DNA of 64,000 nucleotides, from assembly GCA_964555355.1 (NCBI GenBank), contig CAZKRY010000010.1, forward strand, positions 62,001 to 126,000, given 5' to 3'. The notes below the pieces were generated by a model. It saw nothing but the letters and a program-made list of their open reading frames with translations, ran no database searches and was not told where the DNA came from. This stretch comes from CAIKBL01 sp964555355 (GTDB lineage: Bacteria; Pseudomonadota; Gammaproteobacteria; Ga0077536). The position numbers and the translations under genes are program-made. Shown here one piece after another: positions 44,298 to 52,168 of this stretch. Numbering within the stretch: position 1 is the stretch's first letter; each line of letters starts with the position of its first letter.

Positions 44298-45038
44298 TTA
44301 GCGACCGAGCGCGGCCGCGCCGTGCACAAACTCGCGGCGGCGGCTCGACAGCTCTTTGATCATGAAATAGCTATAGGGTGAGAAGAATCCAAACAGCCAC
44401 GAGCTAAACGCGATGTAGAAGTTCCAGGTGCCTGGGATCATGAACGGGCCTTCGCTCACAAATGGGATCAATACCAGCGGCAGGAAGACGATGCCGATGG
44501 CGATCGCGCACCAGCCCGCCCAGGCCGGGAACACGGTTTGTCGCTTATTGAGGATGGTGTAGAGCCCAAGCCCCGTGAGCTGTACGGTGGTCACCATAAA
44601 GGTGATGTCGTAAATGAACCAGGCGCCGGTGTGGAAGAACTTGATGAGCATCGGATCGACGGTCGGCGACATGATCGCGCAAGCCAACCAGAGTGCCGGG
44701 CAGAACGAGAGTACCCAAGCCGTTAACGCGCCGCCCGTCAGTTCCATAAAGCTAAAGATGCTGAGGTTGCCTGCTTCGTCGCGCATCATGAAACTCAACA
44801 AGCAGGACCAGGGCAGATATAGGAGTGCGAGCACGCAGCAACCGGTCATGCCGATCGCAATCGACATGCGGTTCGGGCCGTAATAGTCCGAAATGAGCTG
44901 CTCGGGCGTCATGCCCATGACATTCGGCGGCGGAATGTTGTTGCCGAGAATGCCCCAAAAAATGATGTAGCCAATGACGAAAACCGGGCCGCAATACGCG
45001 ACGCAGAGTTCGACTAAATTCTTGGTTTCTTTATCCAC
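44298..45038 (-). CDS. Unknown six-helix inner membrane protein
   Basis: A 246-residue protein with about six predicted membrane helices, for example CGPVFVIGYIIFWGILGNN, MTGCCVLALLYLPWSCLLSF, LTAWVLSFCPALWLACAIM and WCAIAIGIVFLPLVLIPFV. A periplasmic or cytoplasmic loop has MTPEQLISDYYGPNR. GTG at 45038 is preferred over GTG at 45053 because GGGGAGAG lies just upstream. It is the first gene of the ten-gene operon, before the orphan cytochrome oxidase subunits. I recognise no named family. It could be a carrier, a channel or a membrane scaffold for the pathway. Confidence 0.75.
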   Translation of the reverse strand: MDKETKNLVELCVAYCGPVFVIGYIIFWGILGNNIPPPNVMGMTPEQLISDYYGPNRMSIAIGMTGCCVLALLYLPWSCLLSFMMRDEAGNLSIFSFMELTGGALTAWVLSFCPALWLACAIMSPTVDPMLIKFFHTGAWFIYDITFMVTTVQLTGLGLYTILNKRQTVFPAWAGWCAIAIGIVFLPLVLIPFVSEGPFMIPGTWNFYIAFSSWLFGFFSPYSYFMIKELSSRRREFVHGAAALGR

Positions 45039-45206
45039 GAAAACTCTCCCCACAGCTGCGGTAGCCAGATTCCATCACACAATTGAAAAATCGGTCAATA
45101 TCTGGATACTGCGCGACTACGGTACTATTTGAAATGTGCGCCGCATCATTTTTGCTTGCCATCTTGTTGAATGTTGTTGAATGGGTGTTGTTGATTGGGG
45201 ACACCC

Positions 45207-45275
45207 ATGAACCCAGGGGTGTTGAATGGGGGGTTGAATGGGGACACCCATGAACCATCAGCTGCATCGGCTTAA
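45207..45275 (+). other. Possible leader mini-ORF 1 (22 codons)
   Basis: It begins at the ATG of the first GGGGACACCCATGAACC copy, with the same GGGGA spacing as the real gene start. It reads 22 codons (MNPGVLNGG... ending in ASA) and stops at 45273-45275 (TAA). It overlaps mini-ORF 2. It may be a translated leader or just a by-product of the duplication. Confidence 0.4.
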
Positions 45276-45309
45276 TGGGGGCATCCATCAACTGAATTTG
45301 GCGACTTAA
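45250..45309 (+). other. Possible leader mini-ORF 2 (19 codons)
   Basis: It begins at the ATG of the second repeat copy with an identical ribosome binding site. It reads 19 codons (MNHQLHRL... ending in LAT) and stops at 45307-45309, 12 bases before the ATG of the amidohydrolase gene. This spacing would allow translational coupling or attenuation of the downstream gene. No codon-use evidence supports a functional peptide. Confidence 0.4.
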
Positions 45310-45321
45310 AAGGGGACACCC

Positions 45322-47091
45322 ATGAACCAGTACGAAATCGTGATCAAGAACGGCACCATCATCGATGGTACCGGCCTGCCGAGGTTTCGGGGCGACCTTG
45401 GGATCCGTGCCGGTCGTATCGCCAAAATTGGCCGGATCAACGATTGCGGTAAAGCACAAGTCATTGACGGCGATGGCCTTATCGTGGCGCCCGGCTTCGT
45501 CGACCTACACACACACTACGACGCGCAAATCCATTGGGACCCCTATTGCACCATCTCCGGATGGCACGGTGTCACGTCGGTCGCCATTGGCAATTGCGGT
45601 TTTGGTTTTGCCCCCGCCCGCCCCGCGGTACGCGAACGTTTACTGCGCATGATGACGCGCACCGAACAAATCCCCTTCGACACCATGGTCGCCGGCATGG
45701 GCCTCGACTGGGAGTGGGAATCGATGCCGGAATGGATGGATCACCTGGACCGTATCCCCAAAGGGGTTAACGTCTTGAGTTACGTACCCCTCAATCCATT
45801 ACTCGTGCACGTGTTGGGGTTGGAAGGCGCCAAAGCCGGACGCGCGGCGACGCCCGCGGAGCTAAACGAAATGCGCCGTTTGATTCACGAAGCAATGGAT
45901 GCCGGCATGATGGGTTGGAGCTGCCAGCATTTCGGTAAGAATTCGATGCAGGCGGATTTTGATGGGACGCCGATGCCGACCGATTTAGTCCCGGACGAAA
46001 CACTGCTCGCGTTCGCGGACGTCTTAGGCGAACGCGGCGAGGGATTCATTGAAATTCTCTACACGACGAGCGGGATCCCGGGCGCGAGTCGGCGCGATGC
46101 GGAATTCATCGAACAGCTCGCGCGACGTTCGGGTCGTCCGTTGCTCTATAACGCGATCGCGGCGATGGACGATCCGGGTCTCGAAACCCTGCACAACAAA
46201 ACCACCCGCTGGCTGGACAAATGTTTCGCGGAAGGCCTGCAGATTTATGGGCAAGGTGTCACCGTGCGCGCGCCGTATCAGTTCACGCTCGAACACTGGA
46301 ACATGTACGACTCGAGTCCCGCATGGAATTTTGCGACGCAAGGATCGCGCGAGGAACGCTTAGCGAAACTCTCCGACCCGGAAGTTCGCAAAAAAATGAT
46401 CGCGGAAGAAGAAATTCTGGTGACCGTCGGCGTCGGCGGGCCCATCGAAGGCCTGATCATTCAAGACACACCGGGTCACCCCGAACTTGCGCAATACCAT
46501 GGCCGCAAACTCGGCGAGATCGCGCAGGCCGAAGGGAAACACCACATCGATGTTATGCTCGATATCGGCATCAAAGGGGATTTGAAAGTGCTCTATCGCA
46601 CCAGCGAGCTATCGAGCACCGATCCCAAAAAGGTTGGCGAACTGATCCGCAACCAACATGTCATTCCAGGCGTGTCCGATGGCGGCGCGCATACCAAGTT
46701 CTTTACCGGCGGCTCATTCACTACCGATTTGATTACTTGGTTGGCGCGCGATAACCAAGAGATCACGCTCGAGCAAGCGCATTTCCGTTTGAGCTATTTA
46801 CCCGCGCAAGCCGCTGGCTTCTTGGATCGTGGCTTTTTGCGTGAAGGGGCACCCGCTGACATCGTTATTTACGACTTACAAAACCTAAAACGCGTGCCGG
46901 AAGTGGATTACGAAGTCACCTGGGATTTCCCGGCCAACGAATGGCGCCGTATTCAACGCGCTGAAGGGTACCGATACATCATCGTTAATGGTGTCGTTAC
47001 GTTTAAAGACGGCGTGTGCACAAACGCGACCCCGGGACAGTTGCTGCGCTTGAACAAGGGCAGCGTGTATTCCGCGACCGCCTCCCGCTAA
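45322..47091 (+). CDS. N-acyl-D-amino-acid deacylase-like amidohydrolase
   Basis: A 589-residue member of the D-aminoacylase/amidohydrolase-3 group. The metal-binding start is GFVDLHTHYDAQIHWDP, with the short N-terminal beta domain IKNGTIIDGTGLPRFRGDLG. The late active-site Asp lies in GVSDGGAHTKFF, and LREGAPADIVIYD is the typical C-terminal block. Many such genes lie in xenobiotic and lipid pathways and have substrates other than acyl-amino acids, such as cyclic amides or lactones. Its start is embedded in a tandem repeat. The TetR gene begins 14 bases after its stop. Confidence 0.9.
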   Translation: MNQYEIVIKNGTIIDGTGLPRFRGDLGIRAGRIAKIGRINDCGKAQVIDGDGLIVAPGFVDLHTHYDAQIHWDPYCTISGWHGVTSVAIGNCGFGFAPARPAVRERLLRMMTRTEQIPFDTMVAGMGLDWEWESMPEWMDHLDRIPKGVNVLSYVPLNPLLVHVLGLEGAKAGRAATPAELNEMRRLIHEAMDAGMMGWSCQHFGKNSMQADFDGTPMPTDLVPDETLLAFADVLGERGEGFIEILYTTSGIPGASRRDAEFIEQLARRSGRPLLYNAIAAMDDPGLETLHNKTTRWLDKCFAEGLQIYGQGVTVRAPYQFTLEHWNMYDSSPAWNFATQGSREERLAKLSDPEVRKKMIAEEEILVTVGVGGPIEGLIIQDTPGHPELAQYHGRKLGEIAQAEGKHHIDVMLDIGIKGDLKVLYRTSELSSTDPKKVGELIRNQHVIPGVSDGGAHTKFFTGGSFTTDLITWLARDNQEITLEQAHFRLSYLPAQAAGFLDRGFLREGAPADIVIYDLQNLKRVPEVDYEVTWDFPANEWRRIQRAEGYRYIIVNGVVTFKDGVCTNATPGQLLRLNKGSVYSATASR

Positions 47092-47105
47092 CGCCAAACC
47101 CAATC

Positions 47106-47759
47106 GTGACTCAACCCTCGCTTGTGGAAGCTGGCACGCGCGCGCGCGCGAACCGAATGTCGCCGGACGCGCGGCGCGAGCATCTGCTCGCCGCGGCCAT
47201 CCGCACGATGGCCGCGCGGGGCATCGGTAATACACGGCACTCGGATGTAGCGACTGAAGCGGGAGTCGCCGTACCTACCACTTTTCATTACTTTCCCACC
47301 AAAAGCGATTTGATCACCGCCGTGGTGGAAGAGACTTCGCGTTTTTTGTTGGAAGAAATCGTCGCGCCGATCCTCACTCGCGCGGAATCCGCGCCAAACC
47401 TTATCGAATGCATCCTGATGACGTTTTGCGATGCCATCGATACACATCCTGCCGTTGTGCGTGTGTGGCTCGAATGGAGTGTGTCGATTCGCGAGGGTCT
47501 ATGGGACTCGTACCTTGTGTTCTACCGCAAGGCGCTGGCGGCAATCGCAGATGCGATAGAGCGTGGTCGAGCCCGCGGTGAGATCAACACCGAAACCGAA
47601 GCCGATGACGCCGCGCGTGTCGTGGTCGGGCTAGCCCATATGATTGTGCAGATGAAGTTCTCAGGCAGCAGCCGTGACCAGATCGACCATACCGTGCACT
47701 CACTGGTGCACGGCTATCTGGCGGCACCGGCACGCGTCGCGGTACCGGATCCCGCTTAG
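47106..47759 (+). CDS. TetR family transcriptional regulator
   Basis: A 217-residue regulator from a GTG at 47106; an ATG at 47157 is an alternative and would still include the whole DNA-binding domain. The helix-turn-helix is in NTRHSDVATEAGVAVPTTFHYFPTKSDLI, typical of TetR/AcrR. The C-terminal ligand-binding helices have DTHPAVVRVWLEWSVSIREG. Located right after the amidohydrolase gene on the same strand, it probably controls the divergent region near 45.1 kb, including the ten-gene operon. No operator palindrome was recognised with confidence. Confidence 0.85.
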   Translation: MTQPSLVEAGTRARANRMSPDARREHLLAAAIRTMAARGIGNTRHSDVATEAGVAVPTTFHYFPTKSDLITAVVEETSRFLLEEIVAPILTRAESAPNLIECILMTFCDAIDTHPAVVRVWLEWSVSIREGLWDSYLVFYRKALAAIADAIERGRARGEINTETEADDAARVVVGLAHMIVQMKFSGSSRDQIDHTVHSLVHGYLAAPARVAVPDPA

Positions 47760-47856
47760 AGAATCACCACCAACGGTAGGTGCGGCGTTTTTAGGGTACG
47801 ACCCACGTCTGTTAAGCTGCGAGCCCTATTGAGTCCCTTGCCCTGGAGTTCCTTCC

Positions 47857-48813
47857 TTGTTCGATCCAGTTAATTCGGCGCGCGACACGCAAGCCGCGCT
47901 TGCCGACATTCAGCGTGGCCTCGAAGCCACCGACTATTTGTGCAGCGAGGCGATTGCCACGGCGGTGTTCCTCGCGACGCGGCTCGACAAACCCGTGTTA
48001 ATCGAAGGCCCCCCGGGTGTCGGAAAAACCGAACTTGCGCGAGCGACCGCTAAGTGGCTAGGCAAGTCCTTAATTCGCCTGCAGTGCTACGAAGGATTAG
48101 ATGAGTCAAAGGCGCTTTACGAATGGAAGTACGGCAAGCAATTGCTATACACCCAGGTGCTCAAAGACAAACTCGGCGACTTGATGGAAGGTGCGCATGG
48201 TCTTAAGGAGTCGATTGCACGGCTGCACGAATTCGACGACACCTTTTTCAATCCCGAGTTTCTCGAACCCCGCCCCTTGCTCAAAGCGTTATGGGCACCG
48301 CAAGGCGCGGTTCTCTTGATCGATGAAATTGACAAAGCGGATCAGGAATTCGAAGCCTTTCTGCTCGAGATGCTCCAGGACTATCAGATATCGATTCCGG
48401 AGATCGGCACCGTTAGCGCGACGATTCCGCCGATTTGCTTTCTAACCTCCAACAACACGCGCGAGCTCGGCGATGCCTTGAAACGGCGCTGCCTGCATCT
48501 CTACATCCCCTACCCCGACGCGGCGCTCGAACAGCGCATCATCGCACGCCGAGTGCCGCATTTAAGTGAGTCGTTACGGACTCAACTAGTCGCATTCGTG
48601 CAGGGCTTACGTGGCGTCGATTTAAAGAAAGTGCCGGCGATCAGCGAAACCATCGATTGGGCACGCACGCTGGTGTTATTACATGCTTCGGAACTCGACG
48701 TCGATTTGGTACGAAAAACGCTCAACGTGTTGCTCAAGTTTGAGGAGGACATCAGTCACGCCGACACCGAACTTTACACCCTGACCGCGGCGGCTTTGAA
48801 AGCCGCCGAGTAG
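47857..48813 (+). CDS. MoxR family AAA+ ATPase
   Basis: A 318-residue AAA+ ATPase of the MoxR type. Walker A is EGPPGVGKTEL, Walker B is VLLIDEIDKAD, and sensor 1 is in CFLTSNNTREL. TTG at 47857 is the start, with GGAG about nine bases upstream; no ATG fits. MoxR proteins remodel or load cofactors into partner enzymes together with a VWA protein. The VWA gene follows by 13 bases. The enzyme target is not evident in this window. Confidence 0.92.
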   Translation: MFDPVNSARDTQAALADIQRGLEATDYLCSEAIATAVFLATRLDKPVLIEGPPGVGKTELARATAKWLGKSLIRLQCYEGLDESKALYEWKYGKQLLYTQVLKDKLGDLMEGAHGLKESIARLHEFDDTFFNPEFLEPRPLLKALWAPQGAVLLIDEIDKADQEFEAFLLEMLQDYQISIPEIGTVSATIPPICFLTSNNTRELGDALKRRCLHLYIPYPDAALEQRIIARRVPHLSESLRTQLVAFVQGLRGVDLKKVPAISETIDWARTLVLLHASELDVDLVRKTLNVLLKFEEDISHADTELYTLTAAALKAAE

Positions 48814-48826
48814 CGGTTAGTCGGGT

Positions 48827-50194
48827 ATGAGCGAGGTTCTCGGTGGCTTATTGCGAGCACTACGCGCGGCCAATGTCGGCGTCTCGACTGCCGAAGGAAT
48901 CGATGCCGCGGCGGTGTTCGAGACCGTCGGCGTCGACAATCGAAACCTACTCAAAACCGCGCTCGCACAAGCTTTAGCGAAAAGCCGCGACGATAAAGAA
49001 CGTTTCAGCGAGTGCTTCGACGCTTTTTTCCGCACCCAGGATTTCGCGGCACTTGCCGCACCCTCGGAGCCCGCGCTGACACCATCCTCGGCGCAGCCCG
49101 AACTCGAAGGCAGTGGAGAAAGCGGCAGCGGCTCTGCCTCCACCGACCTCAGTAGCCTGCTTGCAAGCGGCGCGCGCGCGGAGTTGCAGCTTGCATTAGC
49201 CAACGCAGCACGCGCCGCGCGGGTGAGCGAAGTGCGGCTGTTCACGCAGCGCGGCGTGTACAGCCGCCGAATGCTGGAAGCGATGGGGCTGGATGCATTG
49301 AATAAGAGGCTACGCGACTTGACTGCGGCCGGCGAACTCGAGGAAGCCGCGCGTTTGCGTGAACAGCTCATCGTCCTAACCGACGAAGTGCAGGCGTACG
49401 TCGATCGGCAGATTTTGTTACTGACCGCCAACGCCGGCGCTAGGCTCCGCGAAGAGATTTTGCAAGAACAGCCGCTGGCGCGCGCGGAAAGTCGTGACTT
49501 CGCGATCATGCAGCAGTTGGTGCAGAAGCTCGCGAAGCGCTTAGTCGCGATGTACTCGCGCAGGCGCAAGGTGGCCGATCACGGCAAACTCGATGTGCGG
49601 CACACCATTCGTCGCAATATTGAATTCGACGGGCTGTTGTTTGACATCGTGTGGCGGCGACGCAAGGTCGAACGGCCGAAGGTCATCGCGGTCTGCGACG
49701 TGTCCGGATCGGTCGCCAACGTCGCGCGCTTCTTGTTGCTGTTCCTGTACAGCGTGCAAGAAGTTCTGCCGAAAGTGCGTTCGTTTGTTTTTTCCGCGCA
49801 ACTTGCCGAAGTCAGCGATTTATTCGAGAACTTCAAAGTAGAAGATGCGGTAGCGACCGCGTTACAGCGTCACGGCTGGGGCTCGACTGATTACGGCCGG
49901 GCGTTTGCAGACCTTACTGACATTGTGCTCGACGAAATTGATCAACGTACGACCGTGTTGATTTTGGGCGACGCACGCTCGAACTACGGCGATCCGGGTT
50001 TGCGGGACTTGCGGCGCATTCACGAACGCGCACGACAGGTTATCTGGCTCAATCCGGAACCGCGTTCGTTTTGGAATGTCGGCGACTCCGAGATGCAACG
50101 CCTCGGAACCGCTTGTGATCGCGTGGAAGCTTGCCGCTCGGTGCGCCAGCTTGAAAGGATTGTGAGCGCGTTGCTGCGCAGCGCTCGCTCATAA
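48827..50194 (+). CDS. VWA/CoxE-like domain protein
   Basis: A 455-residue protein. An N-terminal helical part has a Ser/Gly/Glu-rich linker near residues 84-105. A C-terminal VWA domain of the CoxE type includes the metal-ion-dependent adhesion start VIAVCDVSGSVANVARFLL and a later ILGDARSNYGDP. CoxE-like proteins work with a MoxR ATPase to mature enzymes such as CO dehydrogenase or other metalloenzymes. Here the pair is present without any CO dehydrogenase structural genes. A large antisense open frame is a shadow. Confidence 0.88.
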   Translation: MSEVLGGLLRALRAANVGVSTAEGIDAAAVFETVGVDNRNLLKTALAQALAKSRDDKERFSECFDAFFRTQDFAALAAPSEPALTPSSAQPELEGSGESGSGSASTDLSSLLASGARAELQLALANAARAARVSEVRLFTQRGVYSRRMLEAMGLDALNKRLRDLTAAGELEEAARLREQLIVLTDEVQAYVDRQILLLTANAGARLREEILQEQPLARAESRDFAIMQQLVQKLAKRLVAMYSRRRKVADHGKLDVRHTIRRNIEFDGLLFDIVWRRRKVERPKVIAVCDVSGSVANVARFLLLFLYSVQEVLPKVRSFVFSAQLAEVSDLFENFKVEDAVATALQRHGWGSTDYGRAFADLTDIVLDEIDQRTTVLILGDARSNYGDPGLRDLRRIHERARQVIWLNPEPRSFWNVGDSEMQRLGTACDRVEACRSVRQLERIVSALLRSARS

Positions 50195-50275
50195 GATCGA
50201 CGCTGCGCGCTAAATGGCGGCGATTGAGGCACCTATCTTGCCCTTTCGTCGTTGCCTTCCGACGAATGACACTCC

Positions 50276-51262
50276 TCAGCCCGTCAACGCGACATCGTCC
50301 TGCAGTGTATTGGTGTGTTGCAAATACTCGCCAAGCATTTCAACCGTCGCCGTCTTCCACAAGCCACAGGCCGCTTCTTCGCGAAGTATCCGTAAACTGC
50401 GCGACGGGGCCAAGGCATCGCGATACACCCGCTTTTCGCACAATGCATCGAAAGCATCGACGAGCGCCACGATTTCGACGTGAGTCTGAATCGCCGCGCC
50501 TTGCAGCCCAAACGGCGCGCCCGATCCGTCGTGCCGTTCGTGGTGATAGCGCACGGCCTCAACCACCCGTGGCGCCATCAAGAAATGCTCACATAAGGTG
50601 GCACCGTAGTCCGCATGCAAATTGACGATCGCCTTTTCCCAGGGGATGAGTAACGATGGCTTGAGCAGAATATGGCGCGGGATCGCAATCTTGCCGACAT
50701 CGTGGATCAAACCCGCGGCATAGATGTCGTCCACCATCGGTCGTTCGAGCCCGAGCCAAGTGGCAAAACGCGCGGCGAGCGTTGCGACTCGCTCGCCATG
50801 GGCCATGACATCGGGAAATTGCTCCAAATGGATCATGACATTTCGCGCAACGGCCGCCTGTTGAGCTGGCGCCAAGTAATGTAGCGAGAGTAATCTCTTT
50901 ACATAGACAATCAGCTGGTGCACGACAAACGGCTGGCGCAACACGTAATTGGCGCCGGCGGTAATGCACCGGGCGAGATCTTCGGGTTCCTTGTGGGGCG
51001 TGTGATGCGGCCGGTTGTTGACCAACAGGATAGGGATTTTCTTAAACGCTTCGCGTTGTCGCAGTTGCAGCACTGTTTCAATCCCGAAATCGAGATTGCG
51101 CCCGCTATCGCCGACGATCACGGCGCCAATCTCGGCGTCCTGCGTTTTCACCAACCCAAGCAGCGATCCACAGATCGTCGCTGGCAGGCCTGCGTCTTCC
51201 AAGAGGCTGGCAACCAGTTTCTGCATCGAGTTATCCGGCTCAATAACCAACACCTTAACCAT
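50276..51262 (-). CDS. Degenerate receiver plus HD-GYP-like regulator
   Basis: A 328-residue regulator with an N-terminal receiver and a C-terminal HD-GYP-type domain. The receiver keeps Glu8/Asp10 and Asp52, but the conserved Lys-Pro is altered to RQPF. The HD domain has AHGERVATLAARF, AGLIHDVGKIAIP (HDxGK) and HHERHDGSGAP, where the GYP motif is GAP. True HD-GYP proteins degrade cyclic di-GMP and need the GYP loop for partner contacts. The variant suggests altered activity or only metal/nucleotide sensing. It is divergent from the OmpR regulator gene. Confidence 0.85.
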   Translation of the reverse strand: MVKVLVIEPDNSMQKLVASLLEDAGLPATICGSLLGLVKTQDAEIGAVIVGDSGRNLDFGIETVLQLRQREAFKKIPILLVNNRPHHTPHKEPEDLARCITAGANYVLRQPFVVHQLIVYVKRLLSLHYLAPAQQAAVARNVMIHLEQFPDVMAHGERVATLAARFATWLGLERPMVDDIYAAGLIHDVGKIAIPRHILLKPSLLIPWEKAIVNLHADYGATLCEHFLMAPRVVEAVRYHHERHDGSGAPFGLQGAAIQTHVEIVALVDAFDALCEKRVYRDALAPSRSLRILREEAACGLWKTATVEMLGEYLQHTNTLQDDVALTG

Positions 51263-51429
51263 AATGGGCTACTCCCGTTCTTTTGCTGGCCCGCATTAGA
51301 CCGGGCTCAAGTTGGTCTTTGATTGGAGAGTTCCTGGCATTTATTGGGAGACGCCAATAAACTCAGTAGAGACATTCGCGGGTATGTGCACAAAAGACCA
51401 TCCGCCCGGTTGTGGCATAAGGGGGGAAT
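51263..51429. promoter_or_regulatory. Divergent promoter region between HD-GYP and OmpR regulator
   Basis: The 167 bases contain GGGAG before the minus-strand start and GGGGGGAAT before the plus-strand GTG at 51430. Nearby TTGGTCTTTGATTGG and GAGTTCCTGGCATTTATTGGGAG (read in parts of under 20 bases) are A+T-richer than average and could hold promoters, but I cannot define boxes. Confidence 0.35.
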
Positions 51430-52143
51430 GTGGGGGCTAGCGGCAATGTCATCTTGGTGGTCGACGACGATACGCAAATTCAAAAGCTTATCGGCGATTA
51501 CCTACCCAACGCGGGCTTCGAAACCGCAGCCGCGCGATCGCGTAAGGCATTGTTTGAGTATCTCGCCAATCACGCGAAGCCCACGCTCGTTATTCTCGAT
51601 CTGCGCCTGCCCGATGGCTTGGGTTTCGACATCGCGCGCGAGCTCCGCGCGCGCGACAACTTGCCGATTATCATGCTGACCGGCAGCCAGGACGAATACG
51701 ACCGAATCGCGGGACTTGAAGGCGGGGCCGACGACTACATGTCGAAACCGTTTTCGATGCGCGAGCTGCTCGCGCGCATTCGTGCGGTGCTGCGCCGCTA
51801 CGACGGGCAGCCCAGCGCATCGAGTGCCAGTCGACGATTCGCCGATTGGACTTTTGATTTAGACACTCGCACGTTGCGTAGAGCAAACGGCGCCGTACAT
51901 CACCTGACTGATCACGAGTTTCAATTACTCAAGGTCATGGTCGAGCACCCATTGCGGGTGTTAACTCGCGAATTCCTTTTGGAGGCCACTCGCAATGACG
52001 CCGGCGCGGTGTTCGATCGCACGATTGACTACCACGTGATGAACCTCCGCCGTAAGCTTGAAGCCGACCCGCGACGCCCGCAGATCATTAAAACCGAACG
52101 TAACGCCGGTTACTTATTTAACGCCGCCGTGACGCGTCCTTAG
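51430..52143 (+). CDS. OmpR/PhoB family response regulator
   Basis: A 237-residue response regulator. The receiver holds Asp12-Asp13-Asp14, phosphoacceptor Asp57 in ILDLRLPDG and Lys in YMSKPF. The C-terminal winged helix has the typical TREFLLEATR and TIDYHVMNLRRKLE pattern. GTG at 51430 has GGGGGG upstream. It precedes the hybrid kinase by 25 bases, so both form a two-component system. Targets are not visible in the window. Confidence 0.9.
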   Translation: MGASGNVILVVDDDTQIQKLIGDYLPNAGFETAAARSRKALFEYLANHAKPTLVILDLRLPDGLGFDIARELRARDNLPIIMLTGSQDEYDRIAGLEGGADDYMSKPFSMRELLARIRAVLRRYDGQPSASSASRRFADWTFDLDTRTLRRANGAVHHLTDHEFQLLKVMVEHPLRVLTREFLLEATRNDAGAVFDRTIDYHVMNLRRKLEADPRRPQIIKTERNAGYLFNAAVTRP

Positions 52144-52168
52144 CGTAGAAGCTTTTGCGCGTCACGAC

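Larger units (their letters stand above)
45039..45321. promoter_or_regulatory. Divergent leader with tandem translation-start repeats
   Basis: These 283 bases separate the ten-gene operon (minus) and the amidohydrolase gene (plus). Three copies of GGGGACACCCATGAACC occur at 45197-45213, 45240-45256 and 45312-45328; the last is the ribosome binding site and start of the amidohydrolase gene. A degenerate fourth copy is near 45277-45294. ATGGGTGT (45181-45188) and ACACCCAT (45201-45208) form an 8-bp inverted repeat. Short TTGAATG repeats are interspersed. Promoters for both directions are expected here, but no canonical boxes were identified. Confidence 0.7.

Noticed and set aside
45177..45328. 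CRISPR-like array
   Set aside because: Only three 17-base copies with unequal 26- and 55-base spacers, no cas genes, and the last copy is a gene start.
45031..45459. 142-codon minus-strand frame across the divergent leader
   Set aside because: It is antisense to the amidohydrolase start and reads repeats as peptide; no family match.
48817..49569. 250-codon minus-strand frame
   Set aside because: Serine/alanine-rich shadow of the VWA protein gene on the other strand.
47857..50194. Carbon monoxide dehydrogenase cluster
   Set aside because: MoxR and CoxE-like genes alone; no large, medium or small subunit genes.
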